From positions 1 through 64,000 of the forward strand of contig JACKCD010000018.1 in the NCBI GenBank assembly GCA_020634215.1: a stretch of 64,000 nucleotides of DNA. Direction: 5' to 3'. The notes below the pieces were generated by a model. It had not been told where the DNA came from and made no database searches. It worked only from the letters and a program-made list of their open reading frames with translations. This stretch comes from Ardenticatenaceae bacterium (lineage in GTDB: Bacteria; Chloroflexota; Anaerolineae; Promineifilales; Promineifilaceae). Below are positions 27,712 through 36,195 of the stretch, piece after piece. Position 1 is the stretch's first letter. Each line of letters begins with the position of its first letter. Made by a program: the position numbers and the translations under genes.

Positions 27712-30700
27712 ATGATTTCCCCGACATTGATTGCTGACCGCTACCAACTGGTGGAAGAGATTGGCCGGGGGGCAACGGGTATTATTTACCGGGGGGTTGA
27801 TAATGCAACGGCCGTTCCGGTAGCCATTAAGATGCTTGACGAGCAGGTGATGGCGGCTGATGCGGATTTGCCTGTGCGCTTTCAGCGGGAAGGGGAACTG
27901 CTGCGCCAGCTTAATCACCCCAATATTGTGAAGATGCTGGCGGCGGTGGAGCAAAACGGCCGTTATTTCCTCGTAATGGAATACATGCCGGGCGGAGATT
28001 TGCGCCAACAGTTGCGGCGCGTTGGCACACTGCCGCTGGAACAGGCGTTAACCATCGCCCTGGATTTGGCCGATGCCCTGACGCGCACCCACCGCCTGAA
28101 TATTTTGCACCGCGACCTGAAACCAGCCAACGTGCTGCTGGATGAGCAGGGGTTGCCGCGCCTGACGGATTTTGGCGTGGCGCATGTGGGGCAAGCGGCG
28201 GAATTGACGCAGCAGGGGGCAATCTTGGGGACGATTGCCTACCTTAGCCCGGAGGCGTGTGTGGGCGAGACGCTGGACGAGCGGGCCGATATTTGGTCGT
28301 TTGGGGTGATGCTGTATGAGATGCTGCTGGGAAAACGGCCGTTTGATGCCCCCACCATCCCCGCCATTTTAGAAGCCATTCTCAACCGTCCTGTGCCGTT
28401 GCTGCGCCCGCAGCGCCCTGAGATTCCCGAAGAGCTGGAAGAGTTGATTGAGCGGATGCTGGTCAAGAATCGGGAGCACCGCATTCCCTCGGTGCGGCAG
28501 GTTGGGGCTGAATTGGAGGCGATTCTCAAGGGACGCGAGCGGTTGACGACTACGCCGCTGGCGTTGCGCTCCCCTTTTGCAACTTCAACGCCCATAACGG
28601 CCGTTATTCGCCACAATTTACCCCGCGAAACCAACGTTTTTGTTGGTCGCCAGCGCGAGCTAACCACCTTGATGCAACTGCTCACCGATCCTGCGATCCC
28701 CTTGCTAACCATTGTGGGGCCGGGCGGCATTGGCAAGACGCGGCTGGTGCAGGAAATCGGCCGTCGTCTGGTTACGCCGGAGGGTGAGGAGGAGGGGGAG
28801 ACGGTGGTGGCGGGAAAACGGCCGTTTCCCGACGGCGTCTTTTTCGTTTCCCTGGCCTCATTAAGTGACCCAGCCAATATGACCACCGTGCTGGCCGACG
28901 CTTTTCACTACCGTTTCCACGGCGAAAGCGACCTGCAACGCCAAATTTTGACCCTGTTAAGCAACAAGCGTCTGCTGCTCATTCTCGACAACTTTGAACA
29001 TTTGCTGCTGCACGACAGGCAGGAAACCGCCAAAGGCCAAGCCTTTGTCGCCGAAATTTTGCGCGAAGCCCCCCACGTCAAGCTGTGTATCACCTCGCGG
29101 CAGCGGCTCAATCTACGCAGCGAAACCACTTTCACCGTTTCCGGGCTGGATTTTCCCCACAATTTGCCAACGGCAGAGCAAACCAGCGCCGTCCAGCTTT
29201 TTCTGCAAAGTGCCAAGCAGGCTAAATATGACTTTGAGCTGCAGGCCGAGGATTTGCCTCATGTGGCGCAAATTTGCAACCTGGTACAGGGGGTTCCGCT
29301 GGGCATTGTGCTGGCTGCGGCCTGGGTAGACATGGTTCCTCTGGCCGCAATTGCCCAGGAGATTCAGCGCGATGCCGGGTTCCTGGAAAGCGAATTGGAC
29401 GATTTACCGACCCGCCAGCGCAGCATCCGCGCCACTTTTGCCTATTCATGGCAACTGCTGCAAGAGGAAGAGCGCACGGTTTTTAGTCGCTTGGCCGTTT
29501 TTCGCGGCGGCTTTACGCGGCAGGCGGCCAAAACGGTGGCGCAAACGTCGCTGCGCCTGCTGTCTCGCCTCGTCAACCGCTCCTTGCTCCATTATGATGC
29601 TGCCCAAGATCGGTACACTGTCCATGCGCTGCTGGGGCAATTTGCCAGAGAGAAGCTGGAGGAAGCGCAGCAGCTTGCGGCGATGCAGCTTGCCCACAGC
29701 CATTATTATTTGCAGTTGGTGGCTGCCAGCGAGAATGATCTAAAAGGGCGCGATCAGAAAGGGGGGCTGGGGCGCATCACGGCCGATTTGGAAAATATTC
29801 GCGCTGCCTGGCATTTTGCCACGCGAACGGCCGATTTAGACGTCCTCAACCACGCTCTGGATGGGCTGCACCTCTTTTTTGACCTCAATGCCCAAGCCGC
29901 CGTTGGCGTAGCTGAATTGACGCAAACGTTGACCCAGTTACCCCACAACGAGACTGATCGCCATTTGCGTTGGCGGATTTTGAACCGTATCTATCGGCTG
30001 CAACCCAATGACAGCCAATTTAACCCCACAGATATTGAGGAGCTATTGGCCTCCTTTGCTGACCGGGGAGACACGCTGGAAGAAGCCATTGCGCTGGACA
30101 ATAAGGCCAAATATTTAAGCCTACAGCAGCAGTTTGATACGGCCTTGGCACTGCGGCAACGGTGCGTAGCGCAGTTGGCCCAGCTAGGCGAACATTTTTA
30201 TCGCAGCCGCTGCTATATCAACATTGCCGCCCACACCGTGAATCAGATGGGGCTGCTGGATGTGTTTATTGAGGCTGGGGAGCAAAGCTACCAGCTAACG
30301 GCGGCAGCGGGCGATTGGTTGGGGATGCGCCAGGCACTGCACATGAAGGCTGGTTATTCGCTCTTTTTTGTGGGTGCCTACCGGCGTGCCGCCGCCCAAT
30401 ATCAGGAGGCGATTGAGGTGGCGACCAAGGTTGGGGGGACGCACCTGAGGGCGCAATCACTGCCATCGTTGAGTTTTGCCCAATTTTTGCTGGGGGAATT
30501 TGCCCTGGCGCAAGAGGGAACCCAAACGGCTCTGACCATTTTTAGCGAGCGGAATGATCCGCTGCATCTGGCGTTGTCCAAGCGGAATCGGGGTTTTCTG
30601 GCGCTGGTGGCTGGGGATGCTGCGGCCGCGCAGAAAGATTTTGGCGAGGCATTGGGGCTGACCAAAGAGGTGGCTGTGGTCGGAACGGCGTTTGTGGGGT

Positions 30701-31065
30701 TAACAACGGCGGCTTGGGTGCAGGGGGATTACCAGCAGGCGATGGTTTATTTGCTGCTTTTGTTGCCGGGGGTGCTGGCGGGCAAAAGCTATGTGGTGCT
30801 GATTTGGTGCTTGCCAACTGTTGCAGCTTGCCTGATGGTTGCCAAGCGGGTGAAGCGGGCGGTTGAAATTTTGGCGATGGCGGAGGTGCATCCGGCTTGC
30901 CCACATGGATGGTGGTCTCGCTGGCCGTTGACCCAGCGGTTGTCGGCCAAGCTGCGGGCGTTGCTGCCGCCAGCGGCGTATGCGGCGGCGCAGGCACGGG
31001 GCAGAGGGCTGGATTTGGCGGAAACGGCCGTTTCTCTGTTAACGGAGCTAAAGCAAATAGGGTGA
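27712..31065 (+). CDS. Ser/Thr protein kinase fused to STAND ATPase and TPR repeats
   Basis: A 1117-residue signalling protein. A complete Hanks-type kinase domain comes first (~8-275): glycine loop EIGRGATGIIYRG, Lys in VAIKML, catalytic HRDLKPANVLL, DFGVAH and a substrate segment GTIAYLSPEA. A STAND/AAA ATPase follows (~300-640), with P-loop TIVGPGGIGKTRLVQEIG and Walker B LLLILDNFEHLL. About 450 residues of TPR-like helical repeats complete it. No membrane helix is seen, so it should be cytoplasmic, sensing a ligand through the TPRs and phosphorylating unknown partners. The start at 27712 suits the -10 position; an alternative ATG at 27703 overlaps that box. The second half (28830-31015) is free of the palindrome that is frequent in its first half. 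Confidence 0.9.
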   Translation: MISPTLIADRYQLVEEIGRGATGIIYRGVDNATAVPVAIKMLDEQVMAADADLPVRFQREGELLRQLNHPNIVKMLAAVEQNGRYFLVMEYMPGGDLRQQLRRVGTLPLEQALTIALDLADALTRTHRLNILHRDLKPANVLLDEQGLPRLTDFGVAHVGQAAELTQQGAILGTIAYLSPEACVGETLDERADIWSFGVMLYEMLLGKRPFDAPTIPAILEAILNRPVPLLRPQRPEIPEELEELIERMLVKNREHRIPSVRQVGAELEAILKGRERLTTTPLALRSPFATSTPITAVIRHNLPRETNVFVGRQRELTTLMQLLTDPAIPLLTIVGPGGIGKTRLVQEIGRRLVTPEGEEEGETVVAGKRPFPDGVFFVSLASLSDPANMTTVLADAFHYRFHGESDLQRQILTLLSNKRLLLILDNFEHLLLHDRQETAKGQAFVAEILREAPHVKLCITSRQRLNLRSETTFTVSGLDFPHNLPTAEQTSAVQLFLQSAKQAKYDFELQAEDLPHVAQICNLVQGVPLGIVLAAAWVDMVPLAAIAQEIQRDAGFLESELDDLPTRQRSIRATFAYSWQLLQEEERTVFSRLAVFRGGFTRQAAKTVAQTSLRLLSRLVNRSLLHYDAAQDRYTVHALLGQFAREKLEEAQQLAAMQLAHSHYYLQLVAASENDLKGRDQKGGLGRITADLENIRAAWHFATRTADLDVLNHALDGLHLFFDLNAQAAVGVAELTQTLTQLPHNETDRHLRWRILNRIYRLQPNDSQFNPTDIEELLASFADRGDTLEEAIALDNKAKYLSLQQQFDTALALRQRCVAQLAQLGEHFYRSRCYINIAAHTVNQMGLLDVFIEAGEQSYQLTAAAGDWLGMRQALHMKAGYSLFFVGAYRRAAAQYQEAIEVATKVGGTHLRAQSLPSLSFAQFLLGEFALAQEGTQTALTIFSERNDPLHLALSKRNRGFLALVAGDAAAAQKDFGEALGLTKEVAVVGTAFVGLTTAAWVQGDYQQAMVYLLLLLPGVLAGKSYVVLIWCLPTVAACLMVAKRVKRAVEILAMAEVHPACPHGWWSRWPLTQRLSAKLRALLPPAAYAAAQARGRGLDLAETAVSLLTELKQIG

Positions 31066-31077
31066 GCGGGGAGTTGG

Positions 31078-31105
31078 GGGGAGGAAAACGGCCGTTTTCC
31101 TCCCC
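31078..31105. terminator. 28-bp perfect palindrome centred on AACGGCCGTT
   Basis: GGGGAGGAAAACGG and its exact complement. It lies 12 bases after the kinase stop codon. It was copied together with the flanking membrane-protein gene (second copy at 35614-35641). Confidence 0.75.
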
Positions 31106-31186
31106 AATCGTTCATGCGATAGAAATGAAGGGTGGTGCCAGACAGCGGTCATGTGCCGCTTGCTCTTTTATTGGGCAATCAGCCCA

Positions 31187-31864
31187 TTATGAATTAATCC
31201 ACTTTTTAATCTCCAAAATGTCTTTGTCAAGATTGGCATAATCGGCCGTTTTTCTAACCTCCAAATTGTTATAGGAGACATCAGGGAGGTATGAACCAAG
31301 AACCTGCTTAATAATGCGAACCTGAACTTCCTCAATAGCCATATTGAGCGCGTGGTGCAATTTTAACCCATAGTCAAGACGCAATTCATAGCGACCTGTT
31401 TTATACACCTTGCCCGTTTTGCTTCCGTATCTTCTATCTCTAATGTTGAGAGTGGGTACAAAACGCAGGCGGAGTAAGCTGGTAACATCGTGGGTACTTA
31501 GAAAATCGTATCCGAGTAAGGAACGGCCGACTTTTACCGTCTTGTCGCCAAGTTCAACAACATAAATACCCAGTAAATGCCATAATACGGCCAGCAAGAA
31601 GGCGGCCGTGATCACGAGCCAAATACCGGTGACAGCCAGAGCGAGCCAAGGGAAAGCGGTCGCTATTTCGCTGGGTTGAGAGAGGGACCAAATAAAATAG
31701 AGAGCACCCGTAAAGTTTAGAAACTGCAGCCCAAGAAAGAGTGTGATGGTAATGCTGCCACGCCAACGCTTGCTGCAAGGCACAGTAATGCGTAAACGGC
31801 CGTTTTTCATCTGCTTCATGACCCCCCAACCCATATGAACGGCTTTTTTCTTCACCGCGTCCAT
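31187..31864 (-). CDS. Membrane protein of unknown function, intact copy of a duplicated gene
   Basis: A 225-residue protein with a basic N-terminus and two predicted membrane helices near residues 35-60 and 70-100 (ITLFLGLQFLNFTGALYFIWSL; WLALAVTGIWLVITAAFLLAVLWHLLGIYV). A cytoplasmic C-terminal part with a beta-rich stretch follows (VELGDKTVKVGRSLLGYDFLSTHDVTSLLRLRFVPTLNI). I recognise no family with certainty; the shape resembles PH-like bacterial membrane proteins. Its ribosome binding site (AGGAGG) is strong. A damaged second copy lies at 35723-38724, interrupted by an insertion sequence. Confidence 0.75.
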   Translation of the reverse strand: MDAVKKKAVHMGWGVMKQMKNGRLRITVPCSKRWRGSITITLFLGLQFLNFTGALYFIWSLSQPSEIATAFPWLALAVTGIWLVITAAFLLAVLWHLLGIYVVELGDKTVKVGRSLLGYDFLSTHDVTSLLRLRFVPTLNIRDRRYGSKTGKVYKTGRYELRLDYGLKLHHALNMAIEEVQVRIIKQVLGSYLPDVSYNNLEVRKTADYANLDKDILEIKKWINS

Positions 31865-31880
31865 GAGAAACCTCCTGAAT

Positions 31881-31903
31881 AGAACAGCCTCATTAGCTGT
31901 TCT
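31881..31903 (-). promoter_or_regulatory. 5'-UTR hairpin next to the ribosome binding site
   Basis: AGAACAGC (31881-31888) pairs with GCTGTTCT (31896-31903). In the second gene copy the equivalent (38743-38762) reads GGACAGCC/GGCTGTTC. The sequence changed on both arms while pairing was kept, which suggests a structure that matters. Confidence 0.45.
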
Positions 31904-32044
31904 ACTGTACTGATTTCTCTACGAAAGTTGTCTGGTGAAAGTTGCTAAGAGGAGGGGGGATGAGAGAGGAAAAACGGCCGTTTGTTGTATGACAAAACGG
32001 TCGTTTCTATTTCACCTAACCTATGCAAGCCAAATCAAAAGCAT

Positions 32045-32160
32045 TACGCGGAGTTTCATAGAGAAGACACAGAGAGGTACAGGGAAGAAATGAGTTGTTT
32101 TTCTCGCTTTCTCTGTGAACCTCTCTCTTATCTCTGTGTCACTCTGTGTCACTTCTTGTC
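32045..32160. repeat. Stutter inverted repeat (ACACAGAG / CTCTGTGT type), second copy
   Basis: The left arm has AGAGAAGACACAGAGAGG, the right arm CTCTCTTATCTCTGTGTC, again with short internal repeats. It sits downstream of the SdrD/CARDB gene and is related to 27505-27610. Confidence 0.7.
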
Positions 32161-32183
32161 TTGCGTACAAGAATTTTAAGGGA

Positions 32184-35100
32184 CTAACCGCCCACTGGAT
32201 ACTGCACTTCCAGCGCATGACACATGCCGTTGCTCAACCAGCCGTAGGGGGTGTTGGGAGCCGGGTTGAGGATTTCCATACGAACGGGGCTGCCGCCATC
32301 GGGAACAAAATCTACGGTAACATGAACGGTGGAGCGGGAGAGGGTGAAGTTACGCATAAGGCCGGAATCAGTTTCGCCGACACGCGCCCGCCAACTGGTG
32401 ACAAAACGGCCGTTTGTCGCTTCCCGCACCACAAACGTTCCTTCCTGGCGCACCCCTGTTGTCGCCTCACGGCCAATTTCAAAGTCAATGCGCGTGCAGC
32501 CTTCGGCGACAATGCGGCAGGGGCTGCTGCTGGGCAATAGGTCAATGTAAAGTACGGACTGATTGTTGCGCTCGTTGCTTTCCGCGATTTGGTTGGCCGT
32601 GTCCACGCGGGCGATGAAGTCGGCGGTGCCGACGGGGAAGCTAAACGTTTGCTGTGCTTTGGCACCTTGGGCAAGGCCATCCACCTGCGCCGTTTGTCCG
32701 TTGAGACTTAGTTGGAAGGAACCAACCGAGGTCATATTGTCGTTGCGGGTTTCAACCGTAACGCGGTAGGCTTGGTTGGGGGCATCCAAATCACAGCCGA
32801 TGGCAACAGTGAGGTCGGGCTGAACACAGGTTAGTGGGGTTTCAGTATCAACGGTTGCTGTGGCGCTGTTGTTGTTTTCATTCCTTTCATCAATTTGATT
32901 ATCGGCATCTACCATGGCGGTGATGGTGCTGGCGGCGATGACTTTGTTGAAGGCCAGCGATTTGTCGCCACCTAGCCCGGAGATGCTCTCTTTTTCGCTG
33001 CCAATGGTGAGGGTAAATTCACCGACGGCGTTGGGGCCATGATTGGTGACGGTGACAGTAACGGCCGTTTTTGCCATAGAGCAGTCGGCGGTAGCAGCGT
33101 TAACCGTGATGTCAACGGTTAAATCTGGTCGCTCTATTATTCGGCAAGGAGCGGTATCAACGGTGATGCTGGCGGAATTGTTGGCTTCGTTGGCTTCGCT
33201 GATTTGGTCGTTGGGGTCAACAACGGCCGTTATTTCCTCCGCTGCCACCGTAAACGGCACCGTTTCCGTGGCCGCTGCGTCAATACGGGTAACTGTTTGC
33301 ACCTCGCCATTGATGCTAACTTCTACCTGCTCTACGGCACTGGTGCCGCTGTTGATGACAATGGCCTGACCAACGGCCGTTTGTTCGTCCACACAACTGG
33401 CACTCAACACAACAAACAACTCTGGGCCTACTATTTCCCCAGTCGAACAAGGCGAGCCGTTTAGAGTGAGGCTGTACTCGTTGTTGGCTTCGTTTTGTTC
33501 GGCCACGGTGTTGTTGGGGTCAATAACGGCCGTTATCGTGCTGCTTCCGTCCCAAGCCAGCCCCGCCAAATCCCGCTGCTCGCCAGCCGCCAGGGAGCCT
33601 ACCGCAACCGTCTCGCCGTTGATGTGCAGCACCGGGGCAGCCACATCAACTACACCATAGTTGCCCACGTGTGCCCACAGCGTGACCCCATCGTTGCTGC
33701 ACTGTGGCGCAACGATGACGGCTAAATCGGGCTGGCAGGCAAATTCGGCGGCGGCCACTGTTTCTAACGTCAACGTTACCGCGTCACGATTGTTGTCTTC
33801 GTTGCTTTCGGCTACTTGCCCAGCGGTATCGGCCACCGCTTCCAGCGTGGTGGCATCGGGCAGGTCAAAGGTGAAGGTGGCACTTTCACCAGCGTCCAGA
33901 CCGTCAACCGCCTGTTCGCTGCCGTTGAGGGTGATGACGAAGCTACCAGCAGCCTGGTTGCCCACATTGCTGACGGTGACAGAAACGGCCGTTTCCCCCA
34001 CAATCACTCCATTACAGGCAAACTGCTGGCTGATAGCCATTTCCTGCACCTCAATCACCAAGTCAGCCTGCTGCGGCTGACGGCAGCAGTAGAGCAGCAG
34101 CGCCAAAAAAGCGAGCCAGCCCAGCAGCGCCAGCGGCAGCAGCCACCAGCGGCGGTGCTGCCGATAACCAAAGTCGGCATCGTCAATATCCTGGCCGGGA
34201 TTGAGGTAGACGCTGGTTTGGTGATCTAATTCACCATCACGATCATGGGTTTGTTTAACGTTTTGCGGCAGAGTGTTGGGTTTGAGCGAGATGGTGTAGT
34301 GACCAGGGGGCAAGTTGTGAAAGCGGTACATCCCTTCGGGGCTGGTTTGCATGGTGCGGCGGATGTTGCCCAGGGTGCTGGCAATGCTAACAGCCACCCC
34401 AGATATTCCTTTTCTTTCTCCCCTGTGTTCCAGCCAAACGCGGTCGCCAATGGAGCCAAGCGGCGGGCGATAGCCAAAATCGGCGCGGCAATCGTTTTCA
34501 CCGGGGGCAAGCTGCACGATGGTTTCATGATCTCGGCCTCCGTCAAGGTCAAAGGTGGGTTCATAGCAGGGATCGGGCAGCGTGCTGGGGTCAATGACGA
34601 CGCGGTAGCTGTCTGTGGGGAGGTCGGTGAAGCGATACTTGCCGTCTGCGGTCGTCACGGTCTGCGCCAACTTTTTCCCGGCAGCCGTATAGAGCATGAC
34701 AGTTACGCTAGGGATACCTTCCTCATTGTTTCCCTTGCGCCCGCTGCGGTTGTAATCGAGCCACACTAGGTCGCCAATGGAACCGAGCAGGAGGCGATAG
34801 CCAAAATTGGCATCGTTGGCAGGCCGGCCGGACTGGAGGGTGACAGTGGTTTGATGGTCTAGCTTGCCATCCCGGTCGGCAACTGGCTGCACGTTGTCGG
34901 GCAAGGTATCGGGGTTGAGGGAGATGGTGTATTTGCCGGGCGGCAACTGGTGAAAGCGGTATGTTCCCTTGGCGGTGGTGCGGGTGGTGCGATGAATGGC
35001 TTTGTTTTCGCTGCTCAGGGTGACGGCAACATCTTTTACACCTGCTTGTGCCTCCTTTTTTTTCAGCCACACCTGGCCGCCAATGGTGTCATAGGGTGGG

Positions 35101-35468
35101 CAAAAACCAAAATCGGCATCATTTTCTGCTTCGCCAGGAGCCATGGGAATGTCCGTGTCCTTACGCCGAAACGTTGGTTTATAGTCTGGATCAGGCAGGG
35201 TTTTGCGGTCTACCACGACTCGATAGTGGCCGACAGAGAGGCCGGGAAAGGAATAACGGCCGTTTTTATCTGTCATGACCTGCTTTAATTTACAACCGCT
35301 GTTGTCATATAACATCACCGCAACATTGGGAATTCCCTCTTCATCGTTGCCTTTGCGCCCGCTGCCATTGACATCGAGCCAAACCACGCCACCAATGTTG
35401 CCCTGGATATTGGGAATACAAATACGGCCATCATCCAACTGAATCTTGTCATTTGCTTGATCTGTCAT
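32184..35468 (-). CDS. SdrD-B and CARDB multidomain single-pass membrane protein
   Basis: A 1094-residue protein starting MTDQANDKIQLDDGR after a GAGGTG ribosome binding site; an upstream Met was rejected. Four SdrD B-like/carboxypeptidase-regulatory repeats fill residues ~20-410 (units such as IGDLVWLDYNRSGRKGNNEEGI, ending DFGY). A membrane helix follows at ~418-440 (RWWLLPLALLGWLAFLALLLYCC), then five CARDB repeats (~450-980, each with a SNEDNN or ANNS-type end) and a C-terminal beta-rich domain. There is no signal peptide. With the arginines before the helix, SdrD repeats would face inward and CARDB repeats outward, which is odd for normally extracellular modules. The gene has a SARP-type promoter at 35536-35569 and five or so palindrome copies. 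Confidence 0.82.
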   Translation of the reverse strand: MTDQANDKIQLDDGRICIPNIQGNIGGVVWLDVNGSGRKGNDEEGIPNVAVMLYDNSGCKLKQVMTDKNGRYSFPGLSVGHYRVVVDRKTLPDPDYKPTFRRKDTDIPMAPGEAENDADFGFCPPYDTIGGQVWLKKKEAQAGVKDVAVTLSSENKAIHRTTRTTAKGTYRFHQLPPGKYTISLNPDTLPDNVQPVADRDGKLDHQTTVTLQSGRPANDANFGYRLLLGSIGDLVWLDYNRSGRKGNNEEGIPSVTVMLYTAAGKKLAQTVTTADGKYRFTDLPTDSYRVVIDPSTLPDPCYEPTFDLDGGRDHETIVQLAPGENDCRADFGYRPPLGSIGDRVWLEHRGERKGISGVAVSIASTLGNIRRTMQTSPEGMYRFHNLPPGHYTISLKPNTLPQNVKQTHDRDGELDHQTSVYLNPGQDIDDADFGYRQHRRWWLLPLALLGWLAFLALLLYCCRQPQQADLVIEVQEMAISQQFACNGVIVGETAVSVTVSNVGNQAAGSFVITLNGSEQAVDGLDAGESATFTFDLPDATTLEAVADTAGQVAESNEDNNRDAVTLTLETVAAAEFACQPDLAVIVAPQCSNDGVTLWAHVGNYGVVDVAAPVLHINGETVAVGSLAAGEQRDLAGLAWDGSSTITAVIDPNNTVAEQNEANNEYSLTLNGSPCSTGEIVGPELFVVLSASCVDEQTAVGQAIVINSGTSAVEQVEVSINGEVQTVTRIDAAATETVPFTVAAEEITAVVDPNDQISEANEANNSASITVDTAPCRIIERPDLTVDITVNAATADCSMAKTAVTVTVTNHGPNAVGEFTLTIGSEKESISGLGGDKSLAFNKVIAASTITAMVDADNQIDERNENNNSATATVDTETPLTCVQPDLTVAIGCDLDAPNQAYRVTVETRNDNMTSVGSFQLSLNGQTAQVDGLAQGAKAQQTFSFPVGTADFIARVDTANQIAESNERNNQSVLYIDLLPSSSPCRIVAEGCTRIDFEIGREATTGVRQEGTFVVREATNGRFVTSWRARVGETDSGLMRNFTLSRSTVHVTVDFVPDGGSPVRMEILNPAPNTPYGWLSNGMCHALEVQYPVGG

Positions 35469-35535
35469 GATACTGCACCTCTTACAAAAATTATGTGGGT
35501 AGTTAGGGGAGCGTTGTGGGCTGGTTGTTGTGGGT

Positions 35536-35569
35536 AGCATACAGAACAAACGTCAGCAGATCGTCAGCA
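35536..35569 (-). promoter_or_regulatory. SARP-type promoter of the SdrD/CARDB gene
   Basis: On the minus strand: TGCTGACG, 3 bases, TGCTGACG (11-bp period, 35551-35569), exactly 9 bases, then TATGCT as -10 (35536-35541). The geometry is identical to that of four other genes in the window. The gene start is ~68 bases further on. Confidence 0.75.
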
Positions 35570-35613
35570 TCATAGGGCAGTGGATTGGTTTTTTGGAGGG
35601 GATGTTTGAGAGG

Positions 35614-35641
35614 TGGGAGGAAAACGGCCGTTTTCCTCCCC
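35614..35641. terminator. Perfect palindrome centred on AACGGCCGTT (duplicated)
   Basis: The core GGGAGGAAAACGG and its complement match the palindrome at 31078-31105. It is part of the duplicated block that also carries the membrane-protein gene. Confidence 0.7.
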
Positions 35642-35722
35642 AATCGTTCATGCGATAGAAATGAAGGGTGGTGCCAGACAGCGGTCATGTGCCGCTTGCT
35701 CTTTTATTGGGCAATCAGCCCA

Positions 35723-36033
35723 TTATGAATTAATCCACTTTTTAATCTCCAAAATGTCTTTGTCAAGATTGGCATAATCGGCCGTTTTTTTTAACCTCCA
35801 AATTGTTATAGGAGACATCAGGGAGGTATGAACCAAGAACCTGCTTAATAATGCGAACCTGAACTTCCTCAATAGCCATATTGAGCGCGTGGTGCAATTT
35901 TAACCCATAGTCAAGACGCAATTCATAGCGACCTGTTTTATACACCTTGCCCGTTTTGCTTCCATATCTTCTATCTCTAATGTTGAGAGTGGGTACAAAA
36001 CGCAGGCGGAGTAAGCTGGTAACATCGTGGGTA
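35723..36033 (-). pseudogene. 3' part of the second membrane-protein gene copy
   Basis: It corresponds to roughly the last 104 codons of the gene at 31187-31864 and is almost identical to it. A run of eight Ts near 35785 replaces the seven-base TTTTTCT of the intact copy, a frameshift. An insertion sequence separates it from its 5' part at 38348-38724. This copy should be non-functional. Confidence 0.9.
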
Positions 36034-36195
36034 GATACTAGGTCACATGAAAGTGGACACATTTGGTACACCCTACATCGGTAGGGGGTAAGCCAAAAAC
36101 GGCCGTTTCACTGAAACGGCCAGAGAAGGAAGAAAAACACAAAATCAGCCATAATTCTCTCCAAAAACGCCGCAGAAGAGCGCAGGAGAGAGCAA

